Translations under genes and position numbers: made by a program
Origin: Ephydatia muelleri
Taxonomy: Eukaryota > Porifera > Demospongiae > Spongillida > Spongillidae
Direction: 5' to 3'
DNA: 64,000 nt
NCBI GenBank assembly: GCA_013339895.1
Contig: JABACO010000010.1
Coordinates: forward strand, 8,365,453 to 8,429,452
Shown: positions 13,101 through 26,200 of the stretch, in pieces
How positions within the stretch are numbered: the first letter of the stretch is position 1
Layout of the letters: every line of letters starts with the position of its first letter
Notes under the pieces: generated by a model
Databases searched by the model: none
Seen by the model: the letters and a program-made list of their open reading frames with translations, nothing else
Told to the model about the DNA's origin: nothing

Positions 13101-16100
13101 AACAAGATTAATGTTGTTCATTTATACGATGCAGCATATATGTACTGAGTAGAAGCATGTAATACTTATGCTATTGTCATAATGATGCTATCAAGCAATT
13201 TCATGACAACACATAGAAATTTGTATATCTCAAGTTTCACAGGGCTTTAGACAGCACTCTCCCCTATACTCCACACTCATAAAATGAAATGTTTGGTTAT
13301 TATATTGCATCTGTGTACATGTACATACCAACATTGCAAGCCATCCTAGATTAATCACACACACCTTATTACATGTAATTATTGCATTCAACAGGATAAT
13401 GCACAGAGTGTCGTTTTTTTTGTTTGTTTCAGGGTCCTGCAATTCAAATCAGTTCTTATGTAAAAATGGAAGGTGCATTAATTCCTACAGCGTGTGCAAC
13501 TATTATAATGACTGTGGAGACAACAGTGATGAATTTGGATGCAGTGAGTGTGGGTTGCACATTCATACATGTAGATCATGCACAAATGAAACGCGTGCTT
13601 GTTGTTATTTTGTTTACAAATAGGGAAGGGGAAGGTATTACACTGAGCGATTCTTAAAACAGATGCTTTAACGACTCACCATAAGTATTAACACCTCTGA
13701 TGAATAGTACCATTTGCTTGTGTGCATTTACTAAAGGGGATTTGCCCAAATCATTGTGACCCTACATTTGTGCACAGGTTTATACTATGGAGACTGCTCT
13801 CGTAATCAGTATCGTTGTGATTTTTATGGTATATGCATCAGTTCAACATTAGCTTGCAATGGAGAATATGATTGCTACTTCAGCACATCGGATGAACAAG
13901 GATGTGGTATGTTGCCTAGAGGAATGACACTGTACAATGTATAACATCCAATGTGTGCAACTGTACAAACGTCACCTAGCTGAAATTGATATTATCATAT
14001 GGGACTGACGTAGTCTGTCCCATATGATCAATATCAATTCATTGAGGCATAGCCTCAAGCTGGAACTGAGGCTATATCCTAGCCCCAGGCAGGGATATAG
14101 CCCAATGCTATGGTGCTGTGGCTACTGATATAGGACTGACTCTGTCGGTCCCTAGTCAAGCTACTATGGTGGACACAGAGACGATATGAGTTCAAATCTC
14201 ATCAGTGATAGGGCCCGCGGGGATATCCAAGGATATCCTGATATCATTATAGGACCGACTACCTCGGTCCCATAGCGGTATCTAGCTTAATTTGGTGGAA
14301 CGCAGTCTTGATAAGACTGAGCATATAGTGAATCATATTATGTTCTCTCTATTACAACTACCTACCAAACTGTAGTGCTGTCACTCTGGTATTCTTCCCC
14401 ATCTTCCTTTTTTATGTACAGCTGCATTGCCTATGCTAGTGTATTTCATGTTTGTACATGGGTACTGCTATAATTATTATTTGAAAGCAGAATAATTAAA
14501 ATACCTACATACATACAGACATACATAAAACATATTACCTAAAGCACGGATAGGACGGTCACTGGGGTTCAATCCTACAAAGGATGGCCGAAGTACCTGA
14601 CCTAACTAGGCAGGTGTTTCAGTCTGCCATAGTTTGGCTTAGTAGATACGATAGCAAGCCTAGATGCCAACTGAGCAAAACACCTGACACCAATGCTGGC
14701 CCAGGGGATCAAGGCTGAAATCAGGGCAGAGGGAGCGGAGCATGATGAGCCTCCTGAGGTGTCTAAGGCCAAGCCACCATTTTATGGCAACATGGAACTG
14801 ATTAGGTTCAAAGTGGAGGGAGGCCCAGACCTTCAAGAGGACAAATGAAAGCCATGATGAGGAATGGGGGTGCAGCGATCTGTGCCTTATCACCCACTGA
14901 GGACATATCAAACAGGGTATAGGAGCTGATAATCATTCAATTTAGACAACAGCACCTTTTGCTGCTAGATGATTTGTTTCGCATGGGGCAACACGAGTTG
15001 AATATCTCAAATGAGAGAGCAAGCTGCTAGTGCATGAAGCATTAGTGAACGCAGATCTAAGCTTCCTCTGCTGACGCTCAGTTGAGCCTGTTTCCGTGAG
15101 GGTCCATCATGTCCACTGAGGTACTCTGAGTCAAGCCGTTCCAGACATCACTGTCAATAAGCTCAAATGCCATGGAAGAAGAAAAGGATGGTGGAGTAAC
15201 CCGTGAAAGATTAGCTTGTTTGCAAAAGCCACTACAAGAATGAAGGAACATTACTGCCACTTGAGGGTCATGCATGCCAACTTCCTCCAGCTGTAGCATA
15301 AGTTGTTTAGCTAAACTGTGCTTGTGGAGATATAGCTATTGCAGATATCAAAGTCACCTATCTAAGGTTTCCATGTGAGGCTGATGGGAATGTTTCATTG
15401 AGGGTGGGAACAGGCTTAAATTACCCTGAAACAAAAAATTCACACTTGTTAATGTTGACATGGAGGCCAAAAGGGGGACCCTTTTCTTCCCGAGAAGCAA
15501 GTTCCTTCTTGCCTCCTATGCCAGCACCTGCCACAACCCCATCACCTAGGTACCAGGCAGGGTAAGATAGATGAGCACACCTGCATCAGATGCCCTATTG
15601 GTTACCAGGATGTTTAGCACCAAACAGAACAGGAGAGGGTCAAAGGGTCACCTTGCTGGACACGGCAGACAAATTCCCCATTGCATGCCGCAGAAATGAA
15701 TGCTGGTTATAGCACCAATGTGTCCATGGGAAGAGCTCTGGGAAGAGCTTAGCACACTCTGATAGGAGAGCCTGACAGGACACCATATTAAAAGCATTCT
15801 TCGTGTCTAATTACATCATTGTGAAGTTCTCTTCCATCCAGTGCTCCTCAATACATAGCCTCAGGCCGCGAGCTACCTTCTCTGCTCCCACAGAACATGC
15901 CATGCCAAACTGATAAGGTTGTCTGAAGCCTTAGCCCTCACTGGTGCACACAAACACTTCCCAGTAAGATGGCAAAGGGTTTATCTCACTGCAATGGGGA
16001 GAATTTCCATAGCACAGCCTTAATTTGATTCCATCAAGACTGTAATGTTACCTTCTGCTAGAAGGGTGGATATCATGGTTAGGCCTCTACCGGCTGCAAG

Positions 16101-18428
16101 AATATGTTGGCTACTGCCTTTAGTAATTACAGGATTATTATAAATTTATCTTGTTTATACGTAATACAAAATAACATCTAAACTTAATGAAGTCATCGAA
16201 CAAAATATCCTATGGATCTACCTTGATTGCAGCACACCAGGGCAGCGTTCAGCCTCCCATAAAGATCTACCAAGATCTTTGACTTGGTATATATGAGAGG
16301 CAAAAAGAGGCCAAATGGGAGAAGCCTGCCTTGCTTCAAAAATCCAGCTCCACAGCAAGGGAGAATGAAGTTACATCTGAGAGTGTGGCGCTTCAGTCTT
16401 AAGGTCTTTAGCCTGGTACCCTTCTCTGCTTAACCAGTAGAGAACCTGTTCCAGCTGTGGGACACTTGCTTCAGGTAGTGACACCGGTGTGTGGGAGAAG
16501 TCACTGTCAAGTCAAAAGCGGCAGTCATTATTATTACTATATTTCTTTTTAACCACAGACGACAATTTCATTTCATCTATTTGCTTTTCATTTCTATATC
16601 ACAGTGTGCTCAGATTATCAATGTGCCAATGGACTATGTGTGTCAAACTCAAGCAAGTGCAATGGACTGGATGAGTGTGGAGATGGAAGTGATGAGAATG
16701 GTTGTGGTAAGATTACGATTTCGCTGGTTCTTTAGCAAGACCTGTTTACTACTGAATAAAATGAGCATCTTCTGTTGTGAGACACAATTCATGTATTTGG
16801 ATTCAGGAAACTGCACCTCGAATCAGTTCCGGTGCCATAACGGAATGTGTATCAATGCAACTGCAGTCTGTGACTACAACAATGATTGTTCAGACTTCAG
16901 TGATGAGTTTGGATGTGGTAAGTTATACACACAATCAATTTAATTTGCACACGTCATTCTAGCATAAAGCAAATCAATGTTGTATGTTTTAATTGATATT
17001 GTAAGGTTTTTCCCAGACTTATTAAACACCTCAATACTTCACGATCACCAAATTACGTGTCATTTATATTGAACATATTCCAATAGAATTCAGCCCTTAC
17101 AAATGCTTTTGGCTCTACGAGTGTAAACCATTGTTGTGCTTATACTTGCTTAGTAATAGAGGAGACTTTGTACAAAGAACCCAGCCAGAAACAGACATAT
17201 GTATACTTATTATGCATTAGGCATATATGCGCAAAGTGTTCTTAATTATCCATTATCTTTATTTTGCAAAGATCTTTGTGAAACCACTCAATATCGCTGC
17301 TCCTACTATGAGTGCATTGACACTTCACGGATTTGTGATGGAATATTTGACTGCCCTTACAGAAGAGATGAAAGAGGATGTGGTAGGGCTATTTTTATAT
17401 CTCATATCTTGTTTTAGTGTGCATATATTAAGTTAAGTTCATTCAAAGACATGTCACACACATAAGAGTACTTATTTTATTCACTAGATTATTTGGGACA
17501 TTTTCCGCGAAAATTGCCCCACGGTTATATTATAAAATGTTATAAAAATGCATCGCGGGTGAATCGCTATAACTTCCCAACGGTTAACGCTATCGACTTC
17601 CTATTTTCAACACTTCATACTACACCATTTCAATACGGTAAAACTTATTTTGGGGTCTTGCACTAGTTCATTGCTGATGCTACGAAGTCCGATACCCCAT
17701 GGGGTTCAAAACCGCCACATCTTCAGGTAGGAGCATTCAAATCGCTTCAAATTCAGTATGTACGTATAGGGGTCCTGTTGCTATTGATGTGTTCAGTTCG
17801 TTAATTTTTACTCTATCCGTCACGGAGATACAGCTGTGCAAAGTTAATGCACATTTCCCGCTCATTTTTGCATGCAACCCGTGTTCCATTCTCCCAATCC
17901 ACAATAAATTTTGATAACTTCTTTGTTCCGCCCATTTCTCCCTTAAACTAAGCTAGCCGTTCCCAACTGTTTTTGTCTCACTCAGGCAGTGAGTTTATGC
18001 GGGAAAGTTAAAAGAAGAAGAACACTGCTCAGTTCCAGACGATCGTACCAAATTAACGGACCCAAGTGAATGGTTGCAGTATAACCTTGCGCCTCCCACG
18101 TCGCCGGCAGTATTCAAAACGGCACGCGTAAGGCTATTTGCTACGCACTCACATCATCCTCTAGTCGTGTAATAAAGCTTTCCTATTTGCCATCATCTTG
18201 CTAAAATCATCGTCTTATATCTGCCACGCCCACTCGGCTACGATTGCATTGATTTCGGTCTCACACAACTTTCAACTCACACAACTTTCAACTCACACAT
18301 AGTACATGAACTCATGCTGGCTCCCACTTGTGCACACACTTGCATTGTTGCGTACATGGCCCTGTACACTATCGTATGGCGTATTTTCTTATACACAACC
18401 ACACACACGCACACACACACACACACAC

Positions 18429-18469
<41 letters not shown>

Positions 18470-21399
18470 ATGTACAGCGTACTTGCACACATACATGTGG
18501 CAAACAATACACCTGTCTGATGATGGTACAAACACTCTCACTCACAAACATTGTCACATTCACATGCATTCAATTCAATTCAACTGATTGCATTTCAATT
18601 TGTGTACCAAGGCTTGCATAACACACACATGCACACACACATGCACACACACAGGCACACACACACACACACATGACATACACACACAGACATACAAATG
18701 CACACACAGACACACTAACGCACACACACACATGACATACACACAGACACACAAATGCACACACAGACACACAAATGCACACACAGACACACAAATGCAC
18801 ACACAGACACTAACGCACACACACACACACACAGACACATGACACACACACACACACACAGACACATGACACACACACACACACAGACACACTAACATGC
18901 ACACACACACACACACACAGGCACACACAGACACACTAACAGGCACACACAGACACATGACATACACACACAGACACACTAACGCACACACACACACATG
19001 ACATACACACACAGACACACTAACGCACACACACACTAACGCACACACACACACACATGACATACACAGACGCATAAAAACAAACACACACAGACACACT
19101 AACGCACACATACACACAAACGCACACACAGACACACACATGACATACACACAGACACATACAAACACACACACACACAGATACACAAACACACACATGG
19201 ACACACAAAACACACGACACACAAATATGACAAACACACACACGCACACACACATGCATGAAATACACACTAGCACACACATGCACACACAGACACACTA
19301 ACGCACATGCACACAGACACACGCATGACATACACACAGACGCATACAAAAACACACACACTAACGCACACACACACAAACGCACACACATGATATACAC
19401 ACAGACGCATACAAACACACACACACAGATACACAGACACACACATGGACACACAAAACACACGACACACATATGACAAACACACACGCACACGCACACA
19501 TGCATGAAATACACACTAGCACACACAGGCACACACAGACACTAACGCACACACACACAGACACACACATGACATACACACAAACACACTAACGCACACA
19601 CACAAACGCACACACACACATGACATACACACAGACACATACAAAAACACACACACAGACACACTAATGCACACACACACACATGACATACACACAGACA
19701 CATACAAAAACACACACACAGACACACTAACGCGCACACACACACGCATGACATACACACAGACGCATACAAACACACACACAGATACACACACACACAC
19801 ACATGGACACACAAAACACACGACACACATGACAAACACACACACAGACACACACATACATGAAATACACACTAGCACACACATGCACACACAGACGCAT
19901 ATGCATACACAGATGCATACAAACACACACACACAGACATGCTAACGCACACACACACAAACGCACACAGACACACACATACACAGACACATACAAACAC
20001 ACACACGCACACAGATGCACAGACACACACATGGACACACAAAACACACGACACACACATATGACAAACACATACACACACATGCATACACACACATGCA
20101 CACACACATGCACACACACATGCATGAAATACACACTAGCACACACACAGGCACACAGACACACATGCATACACAGGCACACACGAAATACACAGACACA
20201 CATACACGAGACAATCACAAAACACTCAGACACACACATGCACAGACACACACAGGAACATACACACACGACATACACATAGACACACACACACATAGAT
20301 ACACACACACACGGACACACAAGCACACACAGACACACACACGAAATATATAGACACTCACGAAATACACAGACACGCAGACTTGCACACAGACTCGCAC
20401 ACACAAAATACATAAAGACACACATGCACAGACACAACAGACACACACTTACAGATACACACACAATACACACAGACACACATACAGATACACACATGCA
20501 CACAGACACACACAGATATACAGACGCACACACAGACTCGCACATGTGCACAGACACGTGACACACGAAGCACACACTGTTGTTCATGTGGAAACAACAG
20601 TAGTGCTCCCTGATAATGATGGTACACACATTTTCTCTCACTGAATGCCTTCTCTGCACATGCATTCATTGAACAGCTCATGAGACCATGAGACATGTCT
20701 ACACATGTAGGTATGTAGTGTCATAGGACTGGTCCTTTATGCATACATTGTGTCCTTATAGGACTGTCCCCTGACACAAATAGGGACAAGTCATAAGATA
20801 TGCCATGGTTAGCAAACAAGCTCAAGAGGCTTCTGTTTTTCCTTTTGAGTGGCTCATGGAATGATGAATATCGCTATTCATTGTGTCTGTGTATACTAAC
20901 CACGGGCCCTGACCTACCGCAATCAGCAATGATAGGGAAATTCATCGCCAGGCAGAACTATCGCCCTTCAAAACAAACTGCGTTTTTCATCAAGAAGAGT
21001 GTTGCGTGTCACACTGTACTAATTTGTATGTAGTAAATTAAATGACTACTCGTAGAAGGTTATAGCAAGCCACAGTACGTACTTTGTACTTATGGTGAGG
21101 AACAGCAATCTGAGTTCATGTACACTCGTTTAATTCGCTGCATTCAATTAGTGCGAAATGGGGGACACACAACATTGTGCTGATGGAAACAGTAGACCTG
21201 CGATGAAATTATTGTACCTCCCTTATCGTTGCAGATCGTGGTAGGTCAGGGCCAGTGGTAGTTTACACAGACATATCGATTGCAAGCTAGTAACGATATT
21301 CATTATACTGTACTCCAGAAAAGGCTTCAGACGAGCGCTTGTACAGAGTGCTAGATGAGAGAAGAGTATACGTCTGCTTGCAACAATACAGAGGAAACT

Positions 21400-21459
<60 letters not shown>

Positions 21460-21485
21460 TGTGTGTGTGTTTGTGTGTGTGGGTT

Positions 21486-21561
<76 letters not shown>

Positions 21562-23211
21562 GTGCTTAGGATGTACAGACGCATGTGCATAACATATACA
21601 CATGCATCAGGGTGTGTGAACCAACATGAGGGCATGTTCATGTACTCTGTGTGAGCTAAATATTGTATGGGCAAAGAGAGACTCAAGTCCCTGCAACTGG
21701 TACACAAGCCACATAGCTGAGTAGTGGAGGCATAAAGAATGATAAGAAGTTGTTCAAGGATCAAGGATTTTGCCAAACAGGAAAGCTTTATTACACAATT
21801 GTACTTAACTACAAAAAGATGGATGTGAGTATGTAAGAACTTAAAGTCTTATGCACGCTGCAGGGACCCTCCACACACACACCACAATTTTTTGGCCAAC
21901 TGTATAAATTCATCAAGGAATGATAGCCGACAACAACTTTTTCGATGACAACATCATACACATCATGATTAAAAATAAATTCGTGCATCTCTACATGTAG
22001 ACTTGTATATTTAATTATTCATTTTGCTCAAAAGAAATCAGCCCCCCCGCCCACACACACTTATTAATATTGTACCATGGGCCCAGTGCTGTGGTGAATA
22101 CAGTGATATACTTTGCCACATGCATACAGTGGTACGGGACACCAATCCTATGGGGGCTGAGGACCAATTCTTTGGGAGTATGATGCATGTACATGACCTA
22201 GAGCTCTCACTTTAGAGACGGTACATACACGTAGGTACATGCATGTAGCTACATGTGTGTCTGTATATGTGTGTGTCTGTTTGTATGTCGTGTGTGTATC
22301 TGTGTGTCCATGTGTGTGCATGTGTGTCTGCATGTGTGTGTATGTGTATTTTGTGTGCGTGTCTATATGCATTTTTGGGTATGAGTCTGTGTGCATGTAC
22401 ATGTACTGTATGTCTGCATGTCTGTGTGCGTGTCTGTGTATTTCATGTGTGTGTCTGTAGGTGTGTTTGTGTATTTCGTGCGTGTGTCTTTGTGTGCTTG
22501 TGTGTCTGTTGTGCGTGCATGGCATGTGTGTATCTTGTGTGTGCGTGTGTGTGTCTGTGCATGTGCGTGTCTGTGCATGTGTGTGTCTATGCCTGTGTGT
22601 CCATGTGTGCCTGCGTCTGTGTGTCTGTGCATGTGTGTGTCTGGGAATTTCATGTGTGTGAGTCCGTGTCCATGTGTGTCTGTGTGTATGTCATGTGTGT
22701 GTGTCTGTGTGTGTGTCTGTGTCTGTGTGTGTGTGTGTTGTGTGTGTCTATGTGTGTGTGTCTATGTGTGTGTGTCTATGTGTGTGTGTCTGTGTGTGTC
22801 TGTGTGTGTGTTGTGCATGTGTCTATGTGTATTTCATGTTTACCTGTGTGTCTGTGCCTGTGTCTGTGAGTGTGTCCGTGTCCGTATGTGTGTGTGTGTG
22901 TGTGTATCTATATGTTGTGTGTGAGCGTTTTTGTGTGTGCATTTATACAGTGGTGTGTGTGTTATGCAAGTGTGCAATGTTTGTGTACATGTAAAGGACC
23001 AGATGGGGACACAATGTACGATACATGTACAGAAAGCTTGGTACACAAATTTACATAGAATCAGTGGTCTGTACAAACATGCACAAGTACAGTTGAATTG
23101 AATAGAATACATGTGCGTGTGACAAATTTTGTGAGTGAGAGTGTTTGTACCATCATCAGACAGGTATTGTTTACCACATGTATAACTGGTGTGTGCAAGT
23201 ACGATGTACAT

Positions 23212-23269
<58 letters not shown>

Positions 23270-26200
23270 GTGTGGTTGTGTATAAGAAAATACGCCATAC
23301 GATAGTGTACAGGGCCATGTACGCAACAATGCAAGTGTGTGCACAAGTGGGAGCCAGCATGAGTTCATGTACTATGTGTGAGTTGAAAGTTGTGTGAGTT
23401 GAAAGTTGTGTGAGACCGAAATCAATGCAATCGTAGCCGAGTGGGCGTGGCAGATATAAGACGATGATTTTAGCAAGATGATGGCAAATAGGAAAGCTTT
23501 ATTACACGACTAGAGGATGATGTGAGTGCGTAGCAAATAGCCTTACGCGTGCCGTTTTGAATACTGCCGGCGACGTGGGAGGCGCAAGGTTATACTGCAA
23601 CCATTCACTTGGGTCCGTTAATTTGGTACGATCGTCTGGAACTGAGCAGTGTTCTTCTTCTTTTAACTTTCCCGCATAAACTCACTGCCTGAGTGAGACA
23701 AAAACAGTTGGGAACGGCTAGCTTAGTTTAAGGGAGAAATGGGCGGAACAAAGAAGTTATCAAAATTTATTGTGGATTGGGAGAATGGAACACGGGTTGC
23801 ATGCAAAAATGAGCGGGAAATGTGCATTAACTTTGCACAGCTGTATCTCCGTGACGGATAGAGTAAAAATTAACGAACTGAACACATCAATAGCAACAGA
23901 ACCCCTATATGTACATACTGAATTTGAAGCGATTTGAATGCTCCTACCTGAAGATGTGGCGGTTTTGAACCCCATGGGGTATCGGACTTCGTAGCATCAG
24001 CAATGAACTAGTGCAAGACCCCAAAATACGTTTTACCGTATTGAAATGGTGTAGTATGAAGTGTTGAAAATAGGAAGTCGATAGCGTTAACCGTTGGGAA
24101 GTTATAGCGATTCACTCGCGATGCATTTTTATAACATTTTATAATATAACCGTGGGGCAATTTTCGCGGAAACTGTCCCATTTATTATTTAATCGCACAA
24201 GTGTACTGCTGTTCTGATACAATTGGTTAATAACAAATGTACATTTTATGTTTGAAAGCCACAGACAAAAATTTTCATTTGATTTGTATGTTGCATTCGC
24301 CATGTAAAATGTAAATTTGTTGTTATGTTATTATATTAAACAAGTAAATAAAAACATTCTCTAACGAGAAAGTTGGTGGGCATATAGGATTGACAATGTT
24401 GGTGTGTAAAAAGCACGGAAACAAGTGTGACAGAAATGTTACTGGAAAATTGAAATAGACCTATATTTAGCCCAGTCACATTTAGGCAGCGCACGCCTGA
24501 GAAAATGGGCTAAATATAGGCCTATTTCAATTTTCCAGTAACATTTCTGTCACACTTGTTTCCGTGCTTTTTACACCAACATTGTCAATCCTATATGCCC
24601 ACCAACTTTCTCGTTAGAGAATGTTTTTATTTACTTGTTTCATAAGTTTTTTTTTTCTCCGTGTCAAAGAACTTATAAACGCTTTGTTTTTACAATACGA
24701 CTTTAATAATGAAAAGTAATAAATTAACGAACACATAATTAATTAAAAATGGTACGTATAATTGTTTTAATATAATTAATTATTTTGCCCCCCCCCCCCC
24801 CCCCCCCCCCCCCCGCCTTGGGTATGGCCATGCCGATGGCGGGGGCAGCATTGGGGGGAGCAGTGGCGGGGGCAGAACTGGTACTGGCGGTGGGAGGGGC
24901 GCTGCTGGTGGTGGTGGGACTAACTCTGGGGGGGGGGGCAGCGCTGCTGCTGGCCATGGTGGTGGGGCTAGCGCTGGTGGGGGCAGCGGTGGGGCTAGCG
25001 CTGGCGGGGGCAGCGCTGCTGCTGATGGTGGGGCTAGCGTTGGCGGGGGCAGCACTGCTGCTGGTGGTGGGGCTAGCGCTGGCGGGGGCAGCGCTGCTGG
25101 TGGTGGTGGGGCTAGCGTTGGCAGGGGCAGCGCTGCTGCTGGTGGTGGGGCTAGCGCTGGCGGGGGCAGAAGTTGTGATGAAGGAGGATGTATGTGCTTC
25201 CTCGACCTCCTCTCCTTCAGAGTCATCAAAAAATTCTTTCCCGACTTCTTCAGCCATCTACGTGACAGAGTATTGAAACAACTTGTAAAAAACTTAGTAT
25301 TTACCTTTGAATTTTTTTCAAGAGAGAAATGTGCTGTTCTACGGGTCGTTGGTTTATACTGGTATACATGCACAGCCATGTTTTCTAGCTGTGCTATAAT
25401 TCTATTGGTCTAATTTCATCCGTCCATTCACTGATTGGTCGCTTTTTCATGCATGCCATCACATACTGAGGGGGAGGGGTGGAGTGTGTGTGTGGGTGTA
25501 GGTGTGCTAAAATTCTATTGGTAGAATTTCATCCAATCACATGACCTGAGGTGCATGCAGGTGCAGTTCTGCAGCAAGGGGTGGATGCGCATGACTGACT
25601 TGTACTATACACACGTGTGTAGTCCTTTCTTTCAACATCAGATAACTAATGTACAATGTAACAGACACAGATGCATGCACAAATAACCTTTTGTACAAAC
25701 ATTGACCTTTACCAGGGAACTGGGAAGCCTTACTGTACATCTGATAATATGCATGCAAGCGTACAAGAAATGTGTTAATGTGTGCATGACAGGAAGCCAT
25801 GAGCAACTTGCATTAGCACGTAAGAAAGCAGCCCTTAGACTTTAAATGCTACATACAGCATGCTATTTATAACATACCTTTGGGTGGTAGTGGTAGTTCT
25901 ACGACCCTTCCAATACCGACTCCTTCTAGCTGCCTTAATGGTAGCTGAATTGCCCCTGTATATCCGCCTATTAGCAGCACGGTTCTCCTCGACGCCCTCT
26001 TGATATCGCTGCCTTTTAGCAGCACGGTTCTCCTCGACGCCCTCTTGATATCGCTGCCTTTTAGCAGCACGGTTCTCCTCGACGCCCTCTTGATATCGCT
26101 GCCTTTTAGCAGCACGCTTAGATACAGCATTTGCGTTGTAGGTGTCGCGTACAGAGGCCTTCTTCTTTTCAGGTCGGCCTTGTAGGTGTCGCGTACAGAG

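Larger units (their letters stand above)
17494..24180. mobile_element. Giant 6.7-kb palindromic (foldback) element
   Basis: The ends are TGGGACATTTTCCGCG... and ...CGCGGAAACTGTCCCA. Arms of about 1.13 kb, 17494-18620 and 23030-24180, are near-identical reverse complements, including a mirrored (CA)n/(GT)n run. Inside, a second inverted layer pairs 20800-21000 with 21180-21345 (for example ccctgacctaccgcaatcagc against cgttgcagatcgtggtaggtc), centred near 21070. A partial extra copy of arm sequence lies at 21770-21870 (gccaaacaggaaagctttatt). No transposase is visible. The near-identity of the arms suggests recent insertion or arm homogenisation. It fills most of receptor intron 15. Confidence 0.8.

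Noticed and set aside
14150..14220. tRNA gene suggested by a T-arm-like gagttcaaatctc
   Set aside because: No acceptor stem or anticodon arm could be folded around it; kept only as a possible SINE trace.
18570..20700. Long Cys/Val-rich and His/Thr-rich open frames, up to 312 codons
   Set aside because: They are translations of CA/GT repeats; openness follows from the dinucleotide composition.
21350..21780. Open frames of (CV)n and (HT)n type
   Set aside because: Microsatellite artefact.
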